A stretch of DNA of 64,000 nucleotides from CALBPI01 sp963922335 (GCA_963922335.1 CAWUIB010000001.1:186001-250000), one strand, 5' to 3'. Shown: positions 53,789 to 62,115, numbered from the stretch's first letter. Numbers and translations are program-made. The notes: generated by a model from the sequence alone, not told the origin.

Positions 53789-54336
53789 CGAGCAAGCAAC
53801 CACCAGGCGGGTCCGCCGTTCGGGCTCTCCTGGTGGTCTAGCAGTGCGTGCGTGGCTGACTGTTCGCTGATCCAGCTCGACACCGCCGAAAACTCCGATA
53901 TACCACCGGCATGGCCGCGATATGCCATGACGCTCAATACGCCATTGTCGCTGAGCAAGTCTATTGCGCCCGCAATCGCGGTCAGTGTCGTTTCCGCGTT
54001 GGTCGTTAGTGTCTTGTCACCTCCAGGAAGATAGCCGAGATTAAACACGATCGCGTTCACGCGCCCGTGTGCTGCCTCATCGATTCGCGAGGGCAGATTG
54101 ACGTGGCTGTCGCAAATCAATGAAACACGGTCGAGTAGCTGTCTTGAGGCTAACCGATACTCTGTTGCTGCTATTGCGCGCTGTTGAATGTCGAAAGCGT
54201 AGACGTGGCCGGTTTCGCCCACGCACCTGGCCAGGAAGCTTGTGTCATACCCATTGCCGGCGGTGGCATCGACCGCGATACCACCCTCAGGTATGTGTTG
54301 TCGCACAATTTGATGTGCAATCTGTGTGAGCTTCAT
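53785..54336 (-). CDS. mnmM: MnmM/YtqB-type tRNA wobble-uridine methyltransferase
   Basis: A 183-residue SAM methyltransferase. Motif I is AVDATAGNGYDTSFLA (about 21-36), and the family-specific motif FNLGYLPGGDK follows. These two motifs mark the YtqB/MnmM family, which in B. subtilis and S. aureus methylates nm5(s2)U34 to mnm5(s2)U34 in tRNA. The start overlaps the stop of the upstream FAD oxidase gene by four bases (ATGA), so they are translated together. Gammaproteobacteria normally use the MnmC2 domain for this step, so this may be a replacement; whether a fused mnmC exists elsewhere in the genome is not visible. Confidence 0.85.
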   Translation of the reverse strand: MKLTQIAHQIVRQHIPEGGIAVDATAGNGYDTSFLARCVGETGHVYAFDIQQRAIAATEYRLASRQLLDRVSLICDSHVNLPSRIDEAAHGRVNAIVFNLGYLPGGDKTLTTNAETTLTAIAGAIDLLSDNGVLSVMAYRGHAGGISEFSAVSSWISEQSATHALLDHQESPNGGPAWWLLAR

Positions 54337-55340
54337 GAATGATCGATACGCTGCCTGTAATCAAACCTAGCAGGAACTTCGCTGTCGTTCACGATTTGCT
54401 CGGCCAAAAGCTCGCCCAAGCTGGGCGCGTAAAGGCTGCCTTTCGAACCAAGACCGTTGAATATCCACTGTGGGTTTAAAGCGTCCAAGCGACCGATCAC
54501 GGGCTTGCGACCCTGGACGATCGGTCTTACGCCCGCGCGCTGGCCTGTGATCCTATAGGGCACATCGAGAACGGCATCCAATGTCTTTGCGATCTCGTCG
54601 CGTGCCTGGTTTGTTGGCTTACCGTCAAGCACATCCCAACTATAGGTTGCTCCTGCCAGTAACTGACCATCGCCGTCCGGTGTGACCCAAATACCGCGTG
54701 CGTGGAGTGTGCCGGGTAACCTCAACTCATCAGAGTGAATCACCACAATTTCACCTTTCGCCGGTCGCCACTGTAGTGCTTGTGCTCGGTTGGCTTGTGA
54801 TTCGTGAAAGCCGCAACACCACACTACCGGGCCGTGGATGATGTTGGGCGTGGAATTCAGCATCTCGTGCGTCTCGGAAAGTGCCCGCCAAGATGCGCTC
54901 AGGTAAGCACGTGTATCCAGCCTCGCGGCGAGCGGCATTAGCAGCGCTTGTCCGAGCGCTCGGAAACCCGACCAATTGAACGTGTCCCCTTGCCGCATTA
55001 ATTCAAGCGGAGACTCTGTCGGGCGGTCGAGGGCCGCGATCTCTCGCTCAGACTCGAGCAGTCGGAGCGCCGGACGTTCGAGAAGGCAGGGCACATCTGT
55101 CAGGCGTTCGATCGATCGATAATGTCCAACCGCGCGTTTCCGCAGATTTAGAAAATCACTCTCGGGTTTGAGCTTCTTGCCAGTAACGGGTGTGATCAGC
55201 CCTGCAGCGACCTTCGATGATGCGCCATCCAGATCCGCGTCGAATACACGCAGGCGCAGTCCGCGCTCATGAAGTGCCCAAGCGATCGCTGCGCCCGCGA
55301 GGCCGAATCCAACAATGGTGACGTCGACAGATGTCTTCAA
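54333..55340 (-). CDS. DAO-family FAD oxidoreductase, MnmC1-like
   Basis: A 335-residue D-amino-acid-oxidase-fold flavoprotein. The FAD motif VTIVGFGLAGAAIA is at 7-20, a second N-terminal signature reads SSKVAAGLITPVTG, and the C-terminal FAD contact is WIFNGLGSKGSLYAP. The AAGLxxPV form resembles the C-terminal oxidase domain of MnmC (cmnm5U to nm5U) and its stand-alone relatives. The start is TTG at 55340 and no better in-frame codon is visible. Coupled by ATGA to the MnmM-type gene, it most simply supplies nm5U for methylation. Glycine-oxidase-like activity is the alternative. Confidence 0.75.
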   Translation of the reverse strand: MKTSVDVTIVGFGLAGAAIAWALHERGLRLRVFDADLDGASSKVAAGLITPVTGKKLKPESDFLNLRKRAVGHYRSIERLTDVPCLLERPALRLLESEREIAALDRPTESPLELMRQGDTFNWSGFRALGQALLMPLAARLDTRAYLSASWRALSETHEMLNSTPNIIHGPVVWCCGFHESQANRAQALQWRPAKGEIVVIHSDELRLPGTLHARGIWVTPDGDGQLLAGATYSWDVLDGKPTNQARDEIAKTLDAVLDVPYRITGQRAGVRPIVQGRKPVIGRLDALNPQWIFNGLGSKGSLYAPSLGELLAEQIVNDSEVPARFDYRQRIDHS

Positions 55341-55378
55341 AGGTGCTGATCGTTGCTGATTACATACCGCACGGACTG

Positions 55379-56413
55379 TCAGGGTCGGGTTCGTGTTTCA
55401 AACCAGTCGACGCCGTCGTCATCACGTCGCACTGTCAGTACATCGCGGTCGACGAGGTAGTTGAGGTGTGCGCGGGCCTCACCTGTCGCCATAATCAGAT
55501 TGCCGTCGTTGATTCGGCTTCGGAACAACAGTTCAAAGGTGTCCACAACACGCTGCGGCTCGCGGCACAAGTCTTGTAGTCCGTTTAGGTTATCGTCGTG
55601 CTCGTCAATTAACGCCTGCAATCGAGCGGGCGCACCACGGAATGGTTTGCCATGTGACGGCAAGACCAGCGTCTGGTCATCGAGCAGCGCCTTCAGCTTG
55701 CGGCAGCTGCTGATCCAATGCCCTAGTGGATCACTGTCAGGCTCTGTGGGCCACACACTGACGTTAGACGAAATCGTCGGCAATAGCTGGTCACCAGCGA
55801 TAATCATGTTCCGGCGTTCATCATAGAGTGACACGTGTTCAGGGCAGTGACCGCTGGTGGTCACCGCACGCCACTCGTGCCCGCCAATGTGGAAGACGTC
55901 ATCTTCATAAATTCGGCGATAGGCATCGGGCATTGTGTAAACGGCACGCCCGAACATACCGAACTTGTCCTTGTAACGTTGCAAAGCGTCTTCATCGAAC
56001 CCTGCACTGCGGTAGAACGTGACGCCGGCTTCCGGTGCGTCCTTGCCCGTATCGGCGACCAGGACCCTGCACATCAGATATTCCGCGCGGGACATGTAAA
56101 GCGGCACGTCGAGTTGTTCGACCAGCCAGCCCGCGCTACCGACATGGTCGGGGTGCATGTGCGTGACAATGACGCTCTTAACATCCCGTCCATCGAGCAA
56201 CTGCGTCCAGAGCTCGCGCGTCTCTTTGCTGTTCAGTCCCGTATCGACAATTGTCGTGGCGTCGGGTGTCCCGAGTAGCCAAAGATTGATGTGCCCCAAC
56301 ATGAAGGGCAGCGGCATCCGAAGCCACTCCAGCTCGTCGGCCAGAGACACAGTCTCACCAGGCTTGGGAGGTTCAATTTCTGAGTAGAACAATTCGCTTT
56401 TGGCGACTGCCAT
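55379..56413 (-). CDS. MBL-fold metallo-hydrolase
   Basis: A 344-residue metallo-beta-lactamase-fold hydrolase. The zinc motif THMHPDHVG gives H85, H87, D89 and H90. Further ligands lie in TSGHCPEHVSLYD and IIAGDQLL, and LVLPSHGKPF holds the last histidine. The extended C-terminal helical region (about 255-344) resembles LACTB2-like members that act on thioesters or RNA ends. It lies 38 bases upstream of the FAD oxidase gene on the same strand and may lead that transcript. It is divergent from the acyl-CoA synthetase, so a thioester substrate is also plausible. Confidence 0.85.
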   Translation of the reverse strand: MAVAKSELFYSEIEPPKPGETVSLADELEWLRMPLPFMLGHINLWLLGTPDATTIVDTGLNSKETRELWTQLLDGRDVKSVIVTHMHPDHVGSAGWLVEQLDVPLYMSRAEYLMCRVLVADTGKDAPEAGVTFYRSAGFDEDALQRYKDKFGMFGRAVYTMPDAYRRIYEDDVFHIGGHEWRAVTTSGHCPEHVSLYDERRNMIIAGDQLLPTISSNVSVWPTEPDSDPLGHWISSCRKLKALLDDQTLVLPSHGKPFRGAPARLQALIDEHDDNLNGLQDLCREPQRVVDTFELLFRSRINDGNLIMATGEARAHLNYLVDRDVLTVRRDDDGVDWFETRTRP

Positions 56414-56498
56414 GATCGATATCTCTTTCGACGCATGACTTGCGTCGGTTAAGGACCTGCAGCCATTATATCGGTGGGGACCATTGGAGGGGGAAACA

Positions 56499-58022
56499 AT
56501 GCATCCAAGCGTGCACGCGAAGTCGCGGCCGGATCATCCGGCGATCATCATGGCGAGTACAGGCGATCGCCTGACTTACGCAGAAGTCGACAAACTATCC
56601 AACCAATACGCCCAGCTGTTTCGTAGTCTCGGGTTACAGCCGCGCGATCACATCGCAATTTTTCTCGAGAACTGCCTCGAGTACTTGCCCTTGGTTTGGG
56701 GGGCGCAACGCACCGGGCTCACCTACACGCCGATCAGTACGCACCTTCTTGAGCATGAGGTTGCGTATATCCTCGATAACAGCGGAGCCAAAGTCCTCAT
56801 CACCAGCGAGCGACTGGCGCGGGTTGCCTCTGAGGCAAGAAGCACTTCACCGGGTGTTGAGCAGGCATTCATGTTGCGTGGTGAATCGAACGGCTTTGTT
56901 TCCCTCGAAGCGGCCGTCGCGGACATGCCCACTACTCCTGTCGCAGACGAAGAGGCCGGGGCGGTCATGATGTACTCGTCGGGCACGACCGGACTGCCGA
57001 AAGGCGTATTGATGGCGCGCCCACCCAACACGCCGATCACAGAGCACTCCAAAGTCGCGCTGGCGTTAGTCAGCAATTTTGGCATTGGTACTGACTCCGT
57101 GTACCTGTCTCCGGCACCGCTATACCATGCAGCACCGCTCACCTTTAACACGATCTCCATGGCACTCGGTGGGACCAGTGTGATCATGGACAAATTCGAT
57201 CCGGAGGCTGCGCTCGCCGCGATTGAGCGATATGGTGTGACGCATAGCCAGTGGGTACCGATCATGTTCGTGCGCATGTTGAAACTGCCTGAGTCGGTGC
57301 GCGATAAGTACGATGTCTCTTCGCAGCAAATCGCGATCCATGCGGCGGCGCCTTGTCCGGTCGAGATCAAGCAACAGATGATCGACTGGTGGGGACCACG
57401 ACTGTTTGAATATTACGCGTCGACGGAAGGAGCAGGATTTACGGCGATCGACTCGGCAAACTGGTTACAACACCGCGGGTCTGTCGGTGTGCCAGTGGGT
57501 TGCGAGATTCGCATTCTCGACGATGATGGTGAGGACGTACCGACCGGAGATGTCGGTACCGTCTACTTCTCAGGAAACGATCAACCGTTCCACTATCACA
57601 AAGAGCCGGAAAAAACGGCGCAGTCCTTTACACAGGACGGGTGGGCAACGGTCGGCGATGTCGGCTACCTCGATGACGATGGTTTTCTGTACCTCACCGA
57701 TCGCAAGCACTACATGATCATCACCGGTGGTGTGAACGTGTATCCACAGGAAATTGAAAATGCCCTGGTGACGCATCCTGAGGTGGCAGACGCGGCCGTT
57801 TTCGGATTACCCGATCCGGAATTCGGTGAGCGAGTCCACGCAGTGGTCCAGCCAATGAATCAAGCGATTGATCAAGCATCGTTAGAAGGGCGCCTGATTG
57901 CGTTTCTTAGGGATCGCCTTTCACACATCAAAGTGCCAAAGGCCATCGACTTCGATCCGGAGCTTCCGAGACACGACAACGGAAAGCTTTACAAGCGTCG
58001 GTTACTGGCGCGATACCAGTAA
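56499..58022 (+). CDS. Acyl-CoA synthetase (AMP-forming)
   Basis: Activates a carboxylic acid to acyl-CoA via acyl-AMP. The 507-residue ANL enzyme has the P-loop MMYSSGTTGLPKGV, the adenine motif YYASTEGAG, the hinge region YLTDRKHYMIITGGVNVYPQEIE and the catalytic lysine in DNGKLYKR at the C-terminus. ATG at 56499 follows GGAGGGGG; the frame from TTG 56484 only reads through that ribosome site. It is divergent from the MBL-fold gene. Substrate probably medium-chain, branched or aromatic; not resolvable. Confidence 0.92.
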   Translation: MHPSVHAKSRPDHPAIIMASTGDRLTYAEVDKLSNQYAQLFRSLGLQPRDHIAIFLENCLEYLPLVWGAQRTGLTYTPISTHLLEHEVAYILDNSGAKVLITSERLARVASEARSTSPGVEQAFMLRGESNGFVSLEAAVADMPTTPVADEEAGAVMMYSSGTTGLPKGVLMARPPNTPITEHSKVALALVSNFGIGTDSVYLSPAPLYHAAPLTFNTISMALGGTSVIMDKFDPEAALAAIERYGVTHSQWVPIMFVRMLKLPESVRDKYDVSSQQIAIHAAAPCPVEIKQQMIDWWGPRLFEYYASTEGAGFTAIDSANWLQHRGSVGVPVGCEIRILDDDGEDVPTGDVGTVYFSGNDQPFHYHKEPEKTAQSFTQDGWATVGDVGYLDDDGFLYLTDRKHYMIITGGVNVYPQEIENALVTHPEVADAAVFGLPDPEFGERVHAVVQPMNQAIDQASLEGRLIAFLRDRLSHIKVPKAIDFDPELPRHDNGKLYKRRLLARYQ

Positions 58023-58263
58023 CCGTCTGTGGGTTGAACCATAAGCTGAGATTTCATCTCGAAGAGACGCATAAGTTGATATTTTCGCCAGACGGCTCTC
58101 GGGTCAGGAATGACTGCCGAACTCGGCGACCGCTCACAGCGCGATACCCGAACCTAGGGCGGTCGCGGTGGAGATATGCTCGACGACTGCAACTGACCCA
58201 TAAGAGACGCTCGCGCTGTACGGTCGACTCAGGATAAACCAATAACTTACGCGGACAGTCAAA

Positions 58264-58293
58264 TTGACATTCTATACGTCAATGACGTATAGT
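58264..58293 (+). promoter_or_regulatory. Promoter with embedded operator for the toxin-antitoxin pair
   Basis: TTGACA (58264-58269) and TATAGT (58288-58293) are separated by 18 bases. A perfect inverted repeat, CTATACGTC-AAT-GACGTATAG (58272-58292), fills the spacer and -10, fitting autorepression by the antitoxin. Predicted initiation falls on or next to the toxin GTG at 58301. Confidence 0.75.
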
Positions 58294-58300
58294 TTGTTTT

Positions 58301-58618
58301 GTGAACCACCGTCTATTCATTGAATCGCATGTCTTTACTAAGCACGTCGGCGATTATTTGGACGATGAGCAATATTCTGCTTTGCAAGTTCACATGCTGG
58401 AGCACCCCAAAGCGGGCCCTGTCATTCGTGGCTCAGGGGGTGTGCGAAAGCTCCGATGGAGCGTCAGTGGCAAGGGTAAAAGCGGCGGCGTACGAGTGAT
58501 CTATTATGTTCCAGACGGGGACTCGTTCTGGATGTTAACGATCTACGGCAAAGGGGATGTGGATAGTATTCCTGGACCAATGCTGAGGAAGATCAAAGAG
58601 GCGATGAGCAATGGCTAA
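58301..58618 (+). CDS. RelE/HigB-like toxin
   Basis: A 105-residue protein of the RelE/ParE superfamily, typically a ribosome-dependent mRNA interferase. The C-terminal block VRKLRWSVSGKGKSGGVRVIYYVPDG followed by FWMLTIYGKGD is the family core with basic residues. GTG at 58301 lies 7 bases after the -10, leaving no room for a ribosome site, so the message may be leaderless. It overlaps the antitoxin gene by 8 bases, toxin first as in higBA and relE/nadS-type pairs. Confidence 0.88.
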   Translation: MNHRLFIESHVFTKHVGDYLDDEQYSALQVHMLEHPKAGPVIRGSGGVRKLRWSVSGKGKSGGVRVIYYVPDGDSFWMLTIYGKGDVDSIPGPMLRKIKEAMSNG

Positions 58619-58892
58619 GCGGGATATCGGACAAGAAATTCTAGACTCGATAAACGAGATCAAGGCTGGTGATGTAGGCCGCGTACATGTCTATCTCACG
58701 CCTGAGCAAATCAAAGCTGTACGAGAAAAGGTGGGCGTATCCCAGAGTGCATTTGCTGCGATGTTGAACGTCTCGACTCGCACACTGCAGGAATGGGAGC
58801 AAGGACGACGTCAACCAAATGGACCGGCCCGCTCATTGCTTGCCGTGGCCGCAAAACGACCCGATGTCATTCAGGAAGTGTTCGCTGCCTAG
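58611..58892 (+). CDS. HigA-like XRE-family antitoxin
   Basis: A 93-residue antitoxin with an N-terminal toxin-contact region and a C-terminal helix-turn-helix: YLTPEQIKAVREKVGVSQSAFAAMLNVS and then TLQEWEQGRRQPNGPA, a typical HigA/NadS DNA-binding domain. It should neutralise the upstream RelE-like toxin and bind the inverted repeat over the promoter. The ribosome site lies in the toxin end, and the 8-base overlap keeps the two proteins in balance. Confidence 0.9.
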   Translation: MAKRDIGQEILDSINEIKAGDVGRVHVYLTPEQIKAVREKVGVSQSAFAAMLNVSTRTLQEWEQGRRQPNGPARSLLAVAAKRPDVIQEVFAA

Positions 58893-59049
58893 CTGCACCC
58901 GATTCGGATGTCAGGTATTGGCCGTGAATCGACGCCCGAATCCCCTCTGCTACGATGACGGTCGCTGACCCAAACGGCAAGCCTGGATTTCGCAGAGCAC
59001 TTAAGGCGAGTCCAAGTTCAATCGATTATTCGTACGGGAAAAATGAAAG

Positions 59050-59976
59050 GTGGAGAATCCTATAGTCGATCGCACTGATGTCAGCGGACGCACCGGATTC
59101 TCTATGTTTGCGTTGGCTGCAGTGTATTCAGCTGTTGTTGTCGCCTTCACTATCTTCTTCGACTATCGCGCGCATGTTGTCGGAGGGTTCGCGGCACTTG
59201 TCGCCCTTGTGATCGCCTTTATGTGTACACTCGCTCTGGCCCCCGTCTTTTTCTGGGCTCGGGGAAACATCAGCGAGATCGCGTACTTTTTGCTGCACCT
59301 GTTTGTTGGCCTTGGTATCGGCGCGTACCGAGCGGCAAAGAACCCGTACGCAACAGACTGGCGGGATCTAATTTTGGTCCCGGAAAGCCTTATCGTTGTT
59401 GCGGCCTCGCTATCTGCTTGGTTGTTCGTCGTCGTGACGGTTTCTCCACGAAGACCTCTCCGGCGAAGACCGGAAAGCTGGAAAAACCCCGGTAGAGTTG
59501 GGTTGCTTCTGGTCTTTCTCGTGTTGCCTGCACCTGTCATGGTCTCAAAATCCGCCACAGACCCATCCTGCCACAACACGTTCCGAGGCGGACGAATCTC
59601 AGCTAGACCTGAGCTTCGCTTGCGGTTCCAGCTTTCCGAGCGCGACCGAGCAAGAATAGACATGCTCTACGATGAGTTCGCCCATTCGCACGAACTCAGC
59701 GTGAGAGCACACCCGTATGTCCCAGAATCTCAGCAGCGATCACTCTGCAATGACGACGTTGTATTCAGCTCTGGAGGTGTTTTCGAGGAAGGCCGGCATG
59801 GCCTCTCTGTATATCCGCACGAAGATGCGGGAGACTGGGGACCTCTTGCAGGAAGTTTGGTCTGCTTTCTGGAGCAAAACGTAGAGAGCGACATTCACTA
59901 CACTGGAGCCGATGGTGAGCAGATCGACCGACCTGGGTTTCTCCTCGAATCGTGTCGCGGAACGAATGATTTTTAA
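59050..59976 (+). CDS. Predicted membrane protein of unknown function
   Basis: No family recognised. The 308-residue product starts at GTG 59050, after GAAAGG. Five hydrophobic segments lie at about 18-37, 43-68, 75-95, 107-128 and 148-166, followed by a roughly 140-residue soluble C-terminal domain with four cysteines. The N-terminal half is clearly membrane-embedded. It sits in the accessory region after the toxin-antitoxin pair, and its sequence looks less GC-rich than the housekeeping genes. It ends 22 bases before the convergent secreted protein. Confidence 0.65.
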   Translation: MENPIVDRTDVSGRTGFSMFALAAVYSAVVVAFTIFFDYRAHVVGGFAALVALVIAFMCTLALAPVFFWARGNISEIAYFLLHLFVGLGIGAYRAAKNPYATDWRDLILVPESLIVVAASLSAWLFVVVTVSPRRPLRRRPESWKNPGRVGLLLVFLVLPAPVMVSKSATDPSCHNTFRGGRISARPELRLRFQLSERDRARIDMLYDEFAHSHELSVRAHPYVPESQQRSLCNDDVVFSSGGVFEEGRHGLSVYPHEDAGDWGPLAGSLVCFLEQNVESDIHYTGADGEQIDRPGFLLESCRGTNDF

Positions 59977-59998
59977 GCCAACTGATGAAAGCGAAGCT

Positions 59999-60715
59999 TC
60001 AATTATCCGGGTCATCCGCGAGTTTTTCAGGAGTGACTCTACATGTCAGGCTTGGTGATTGACCGCGGACCGCCTCCCCAGTCAACAGGTCAATACTGAC
60101 TGAGTGACCGTTGAGATCATAGAGGTACAGCTTCTCTTCAAACAGCTCAATTGGCAGGCTCGGACAATACCATGGCTTTCTGGGTAAACAGTCTGCATTA
60201 AAGCTCGAGTAATCGACATCCAGATGATCGATTTTGAAACGTAACGAACCATCCGGAGAGTAGACCTCAATCGTATGAAAGAATCCCTCCTCGTTCCTTA
60301 TCGGTCCTACAACTACGCTCCCATTGCTCGAAACATGTAATTCGCTGTCCGACACAGGGAAGTAGTATATGAAGAGGTCATCGAACTGCTCCACATATTT
60401 ATCGTTCTCCCGTTTGAAAATTTCAATTTTCGTTTGCCGCTCCGCAATCAGAACCTCGTCGTCTTCTTCATCGTTAGGCCAACCGGACGTCGCAACAACA
60501 ATGAAGTTACCGTCAAAATCTGAAACCGCACGAGTTTCACCCAGCTTCGGTTTTTTTCCTACAAACGGATTGCAAAATGGGTCCATTGCTCGTACCCCAA
60601 TGAGCTCCTCTTGTGCGATAGCTGGGGTCGCAACCAGGCAGACCACGACGAACACCAGTACCGGCCGGCACACTCCTGAAGAGGAAAAGTGACCTAGATT
60701 GCGAATTTCAATCAT
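59999..60715 (-). CDS. Predicted secreted protein of unknown function
   Basis: No family recognised. The 238-residue product has an N-terminal signal peptide (hydrophobic PVLVFVVVCLVATPAIAQ, cleavage near residue 35) and a region of repeated aromatic/Asp-rich segments (SDFDGNFIVVA, SSNGSVVVG, YSPDGSLRF, YLYDLNGHSV) resembling WD/YVTN-type propeller blades. Four cysteines in the mature part could form disulphides. It converges with the upstream membrane protein. An imperfect dispersed repeat begins 44 bases before its start. Confidence 0.62.
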   Translation of the reverse strand: MIEIRNLGHFSSSGVCRPVLVFVVVCLVATPAIAQEELIGVRAMDPFCNPFVGKKPKLGETRAVSDFDGNFIVVATSGWPNDEEDDEVLIAERQTKIEIFKRENDKYVEQFDDLFIYYFPVSDSELHVSSNGSVVVGPIRNEEGFFHTIEVYSPDGSLRFKIDHLDVDYSSFNADCLPRKPWYCPSLPIELFEEKLYLYDLNGHSVSIDLLTGEAVRGQSPSLTCRVTPEKLADDPDN

Positions 60716-60758
60716 TACTTTCTACCGTCCAAACGTTCGATGCGGCCTGGGAACTCTA

Positions 60759-60830
60759 GACACTCTTCATGGTGATAATTGTAGATGACCATGCGAGTTG
60801 CAAGATGGGCAAGGACCGCTCTTGGCCGAG
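60759..60830 (+). repeat. Dispersed imperfect repeat, copy A
   Basis: About 72 bases align without gaps to 61785-61856 at roughly three-quarters identity by eye, sharing GACACTCT, TGTAGA, TGCAAG and TTGGCCGA blocks in the same order and orientation. The pair flanks the hypothetical gene at 61024-61671. Confidence 0.6.
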
Positions 60831-60878
60831 TGGTTTGGCCCCATAAAATCGGACCAGTTGTTTGGGGTCTCGGCGGCT

Positions 60879-60895
60879 GGTTCTGGCCGAATCGA
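60879..60895. repeat. Short hairpin with TGGCCGA core
   Basis: GGTTC-TGGCC-GAATC forms an imperfect hairpin with the same TGGCCGA core seen in copies A and B and at 62584-62602. Confidence 0.35.
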
Positions 60896-61023
60896 GCAAC
60901 CGAGGCGACCTCAGGTAAACTGGTCGTCGCTGACCCTTTGCAGTCGCTCGTAGGATTAGTCGTTTTATCCTCTGATGACGATTGAGATACAGCAAAGGCA
61001 CCACATCTCGTTGCGGTAGACAG

Positions 61024-61671
61024 TCAGGTTGTTCGATCAATCTTGTCTGGTCTCCATGACTTGCCAACTGTAACAAAGCCGCTCCGTCTTTGAGTCTTGA
61101 TTAGGCTCTGCACACCAAGCCAATGCTGCGTGACCTCCGCCAAGGGCGTGAACTCTGGGACGCAAAAACCATCGCATATGTCTTCAATGCAGTGCTTTGC
61201 ACGGTCAGACATCAGTACAAAGAAGGCATATTCTTGTAAGACAAATATATCAGAACCGTCCCATTCATCATTCACAAAGAAGAACCCCTTCACCTCAAAA
61301 TCATCGGCGTCATAAGGGTTATCACAAGGAATAACGGTGACGCGGTGTGGATCAAATGGTCCAGCTCTCCCGCAAATTGAAATCAAAGAGTAAGCGTCGT
61401 TGATGTCGGTACTCTCCAATGCAACAGGCACCGGACTCCAGCCAGTGAGTGTTTCAAGCTCTGGCAGAAACTCGTTTCGAATCCCTTTGAGCGGGATTGT
61501 CGTTGTCCCTGCGAGCGGACTAGGAGCTTTTCCGCGAGCTCTTTCTAAGGTGGCTCTTATAGGCGTGTCAGCCAAAAAGCCGCCGCGTGCGAGATGAGTC
61601 TGTTCTTCAAATCCAAGTCTCACGTCCAAATGGTCTACACCACCGTCAGGGAACCCCAGGAACACATACAA
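61024..61671 (-). CDS. Hypothetical protein flanked by direct repeats
   Basis: No family recognised. The 215-residue product has no signal peptide or membrane segment. It is rich in Asp, Pro and Phe, with a central hydrophobic block (EVKGFFFVNDEWDGSDIFVLQEYAFF is the region near 128-153) and five cysteines, four of them in the C-terminal half. The start at 61671 is not firmly set; later in-frame starts are few. Direct repeat copies A and B lie on either side, so gene plus one repeat may have been inserted or duplicated as a unit. Confidence 0.5.
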   Translation of the reverse strand: MYVFLGFPDGGVDHLDVRLGFEEQTHLARGGFLADTPIRATLERARGKAPSPLAGTTTIPLKGIRNEFLPELETLTGWSPVPVALESTDINDAYSLISICGRAGPFDPHRVTVIPCDNPYDADDFEVKGFFFVNDEWDGSDIFVLQEYAFFVLMSDRAKHCIEDICDGFCVPEFTPLAEVTQHWLGVQSLIKTQRRSGFVTVGKSWRPDKIDRTT

Positions 61672-61784
61672 TCGTTCGTAATCAATGCGTCTAGTAATGA
61701 GTCTCTATCCCATGTCGCCAAGCCCGACTTCTACCGTACCGCAATACTGCGTATCTTCTTGGGTGATACGGCCTTAGAACCACC

Positions 61785-61856
61785 GACACTCTCGATGGTA
61801 ACAACTGTAGAAGACCGGGTGAGGTGCAAGGTGGCCAACGTCCGCAATTGGCCGAT
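61785..61856 (+). repeat. Dispersed imperfect repeat, copy B
   Basis: Partner of copy A at 60759-60830. Copy B is followed within 12 bases by GTAGGATTA (61868-61876), whereas in copy A that tail comes about 120 bases later, so one copy has an internal insertion or deletion. Confidence 0.6.
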
Positions 61857-61911
61857 CCCGGCAGCACGTAGGATTACCGGTTCGGACACTAAGTTGTAAC
61901 TCGGCACACCA

Positions 61912-62115
61912 ATGGACAATCGTAAATTAGTTGGGAATTTTCACACTCAGATACTCGAAGAGTGTCAGAAGCGCCTTAGTCGAAAGCTGACGTCTTACGA
62001 AGAGCGTTTCGTCACGAGCCGCGGTAGTTTCATAGCTCTGGAAGTGATTGAGGATACTGTGAACTCGATGCGCGGCGCAGAGCTGGAAGCCTATCTGAGC
62101 TCAGAGAATGAGTAG
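61912..62115 (+). CDS. Small hypothetical protein
   Basis: No family recognised. The 67-residue, charged, probably helical protein (MDNRKLVGNFHTQILEECQK) has the internal segment SYEERFVTSRGSFIALEVIEDTV. The ribosome site is weak. Amino-acid composition is protein-like and no longer frame competes on either strand, but a chance frame cannot be excluded. Confidence 0.45.
   Translation: MDNRKLVGNFHTQILEECQKRLSRKLTSYEERFVTSRGSFIALEVIEDTVNSMRGAELEAYLSSENE

Larger units (their letters stand above)
60716..61023. other. Intergenic stretch with dispersed repeat copy A
   Basis: This 308-base gap holds no gene I can support. It contains repeat copy A (60759-60830), a second hairpin core (60879-60895) and a tail motif GTAGGATTA (60950-60958) that also follows copy B. 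A short open frame at 60785-60985 runs through the repeat and looks non-coding. Confidence 0.5.

Noticed and set aside
53799..53837. 9-bp inverted repeat after the acyl-CoA dehydrogenase stop
   Set aside because: It lies in the coding end of the opposing methyltransferase and has no T-tract, so it is not a clear terminator.
58023..58300. Possible small genes or integron attC sites in the gap before the toxin
   Set aside because: Only short frames without ribosome sites are present. A 7-base inverted repeat with 59-base spacing (CCGTCTG/CAGACGG) is too weak, and no attC core pattern was found.
60785..60985. 66-codon frame through repeat copy A
   Set aside because: It lies in a dispersed repeat and a matching frame is not conserved in copy B beyond a short stretch.
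61594..61899. 101-codon plus-strand frame over the start of the hypothetical gene at 61024-61671 and through repeat B
   Set aside because: Composition is not convincing, it crosses a repeat, and no family or ribosome site is seen.
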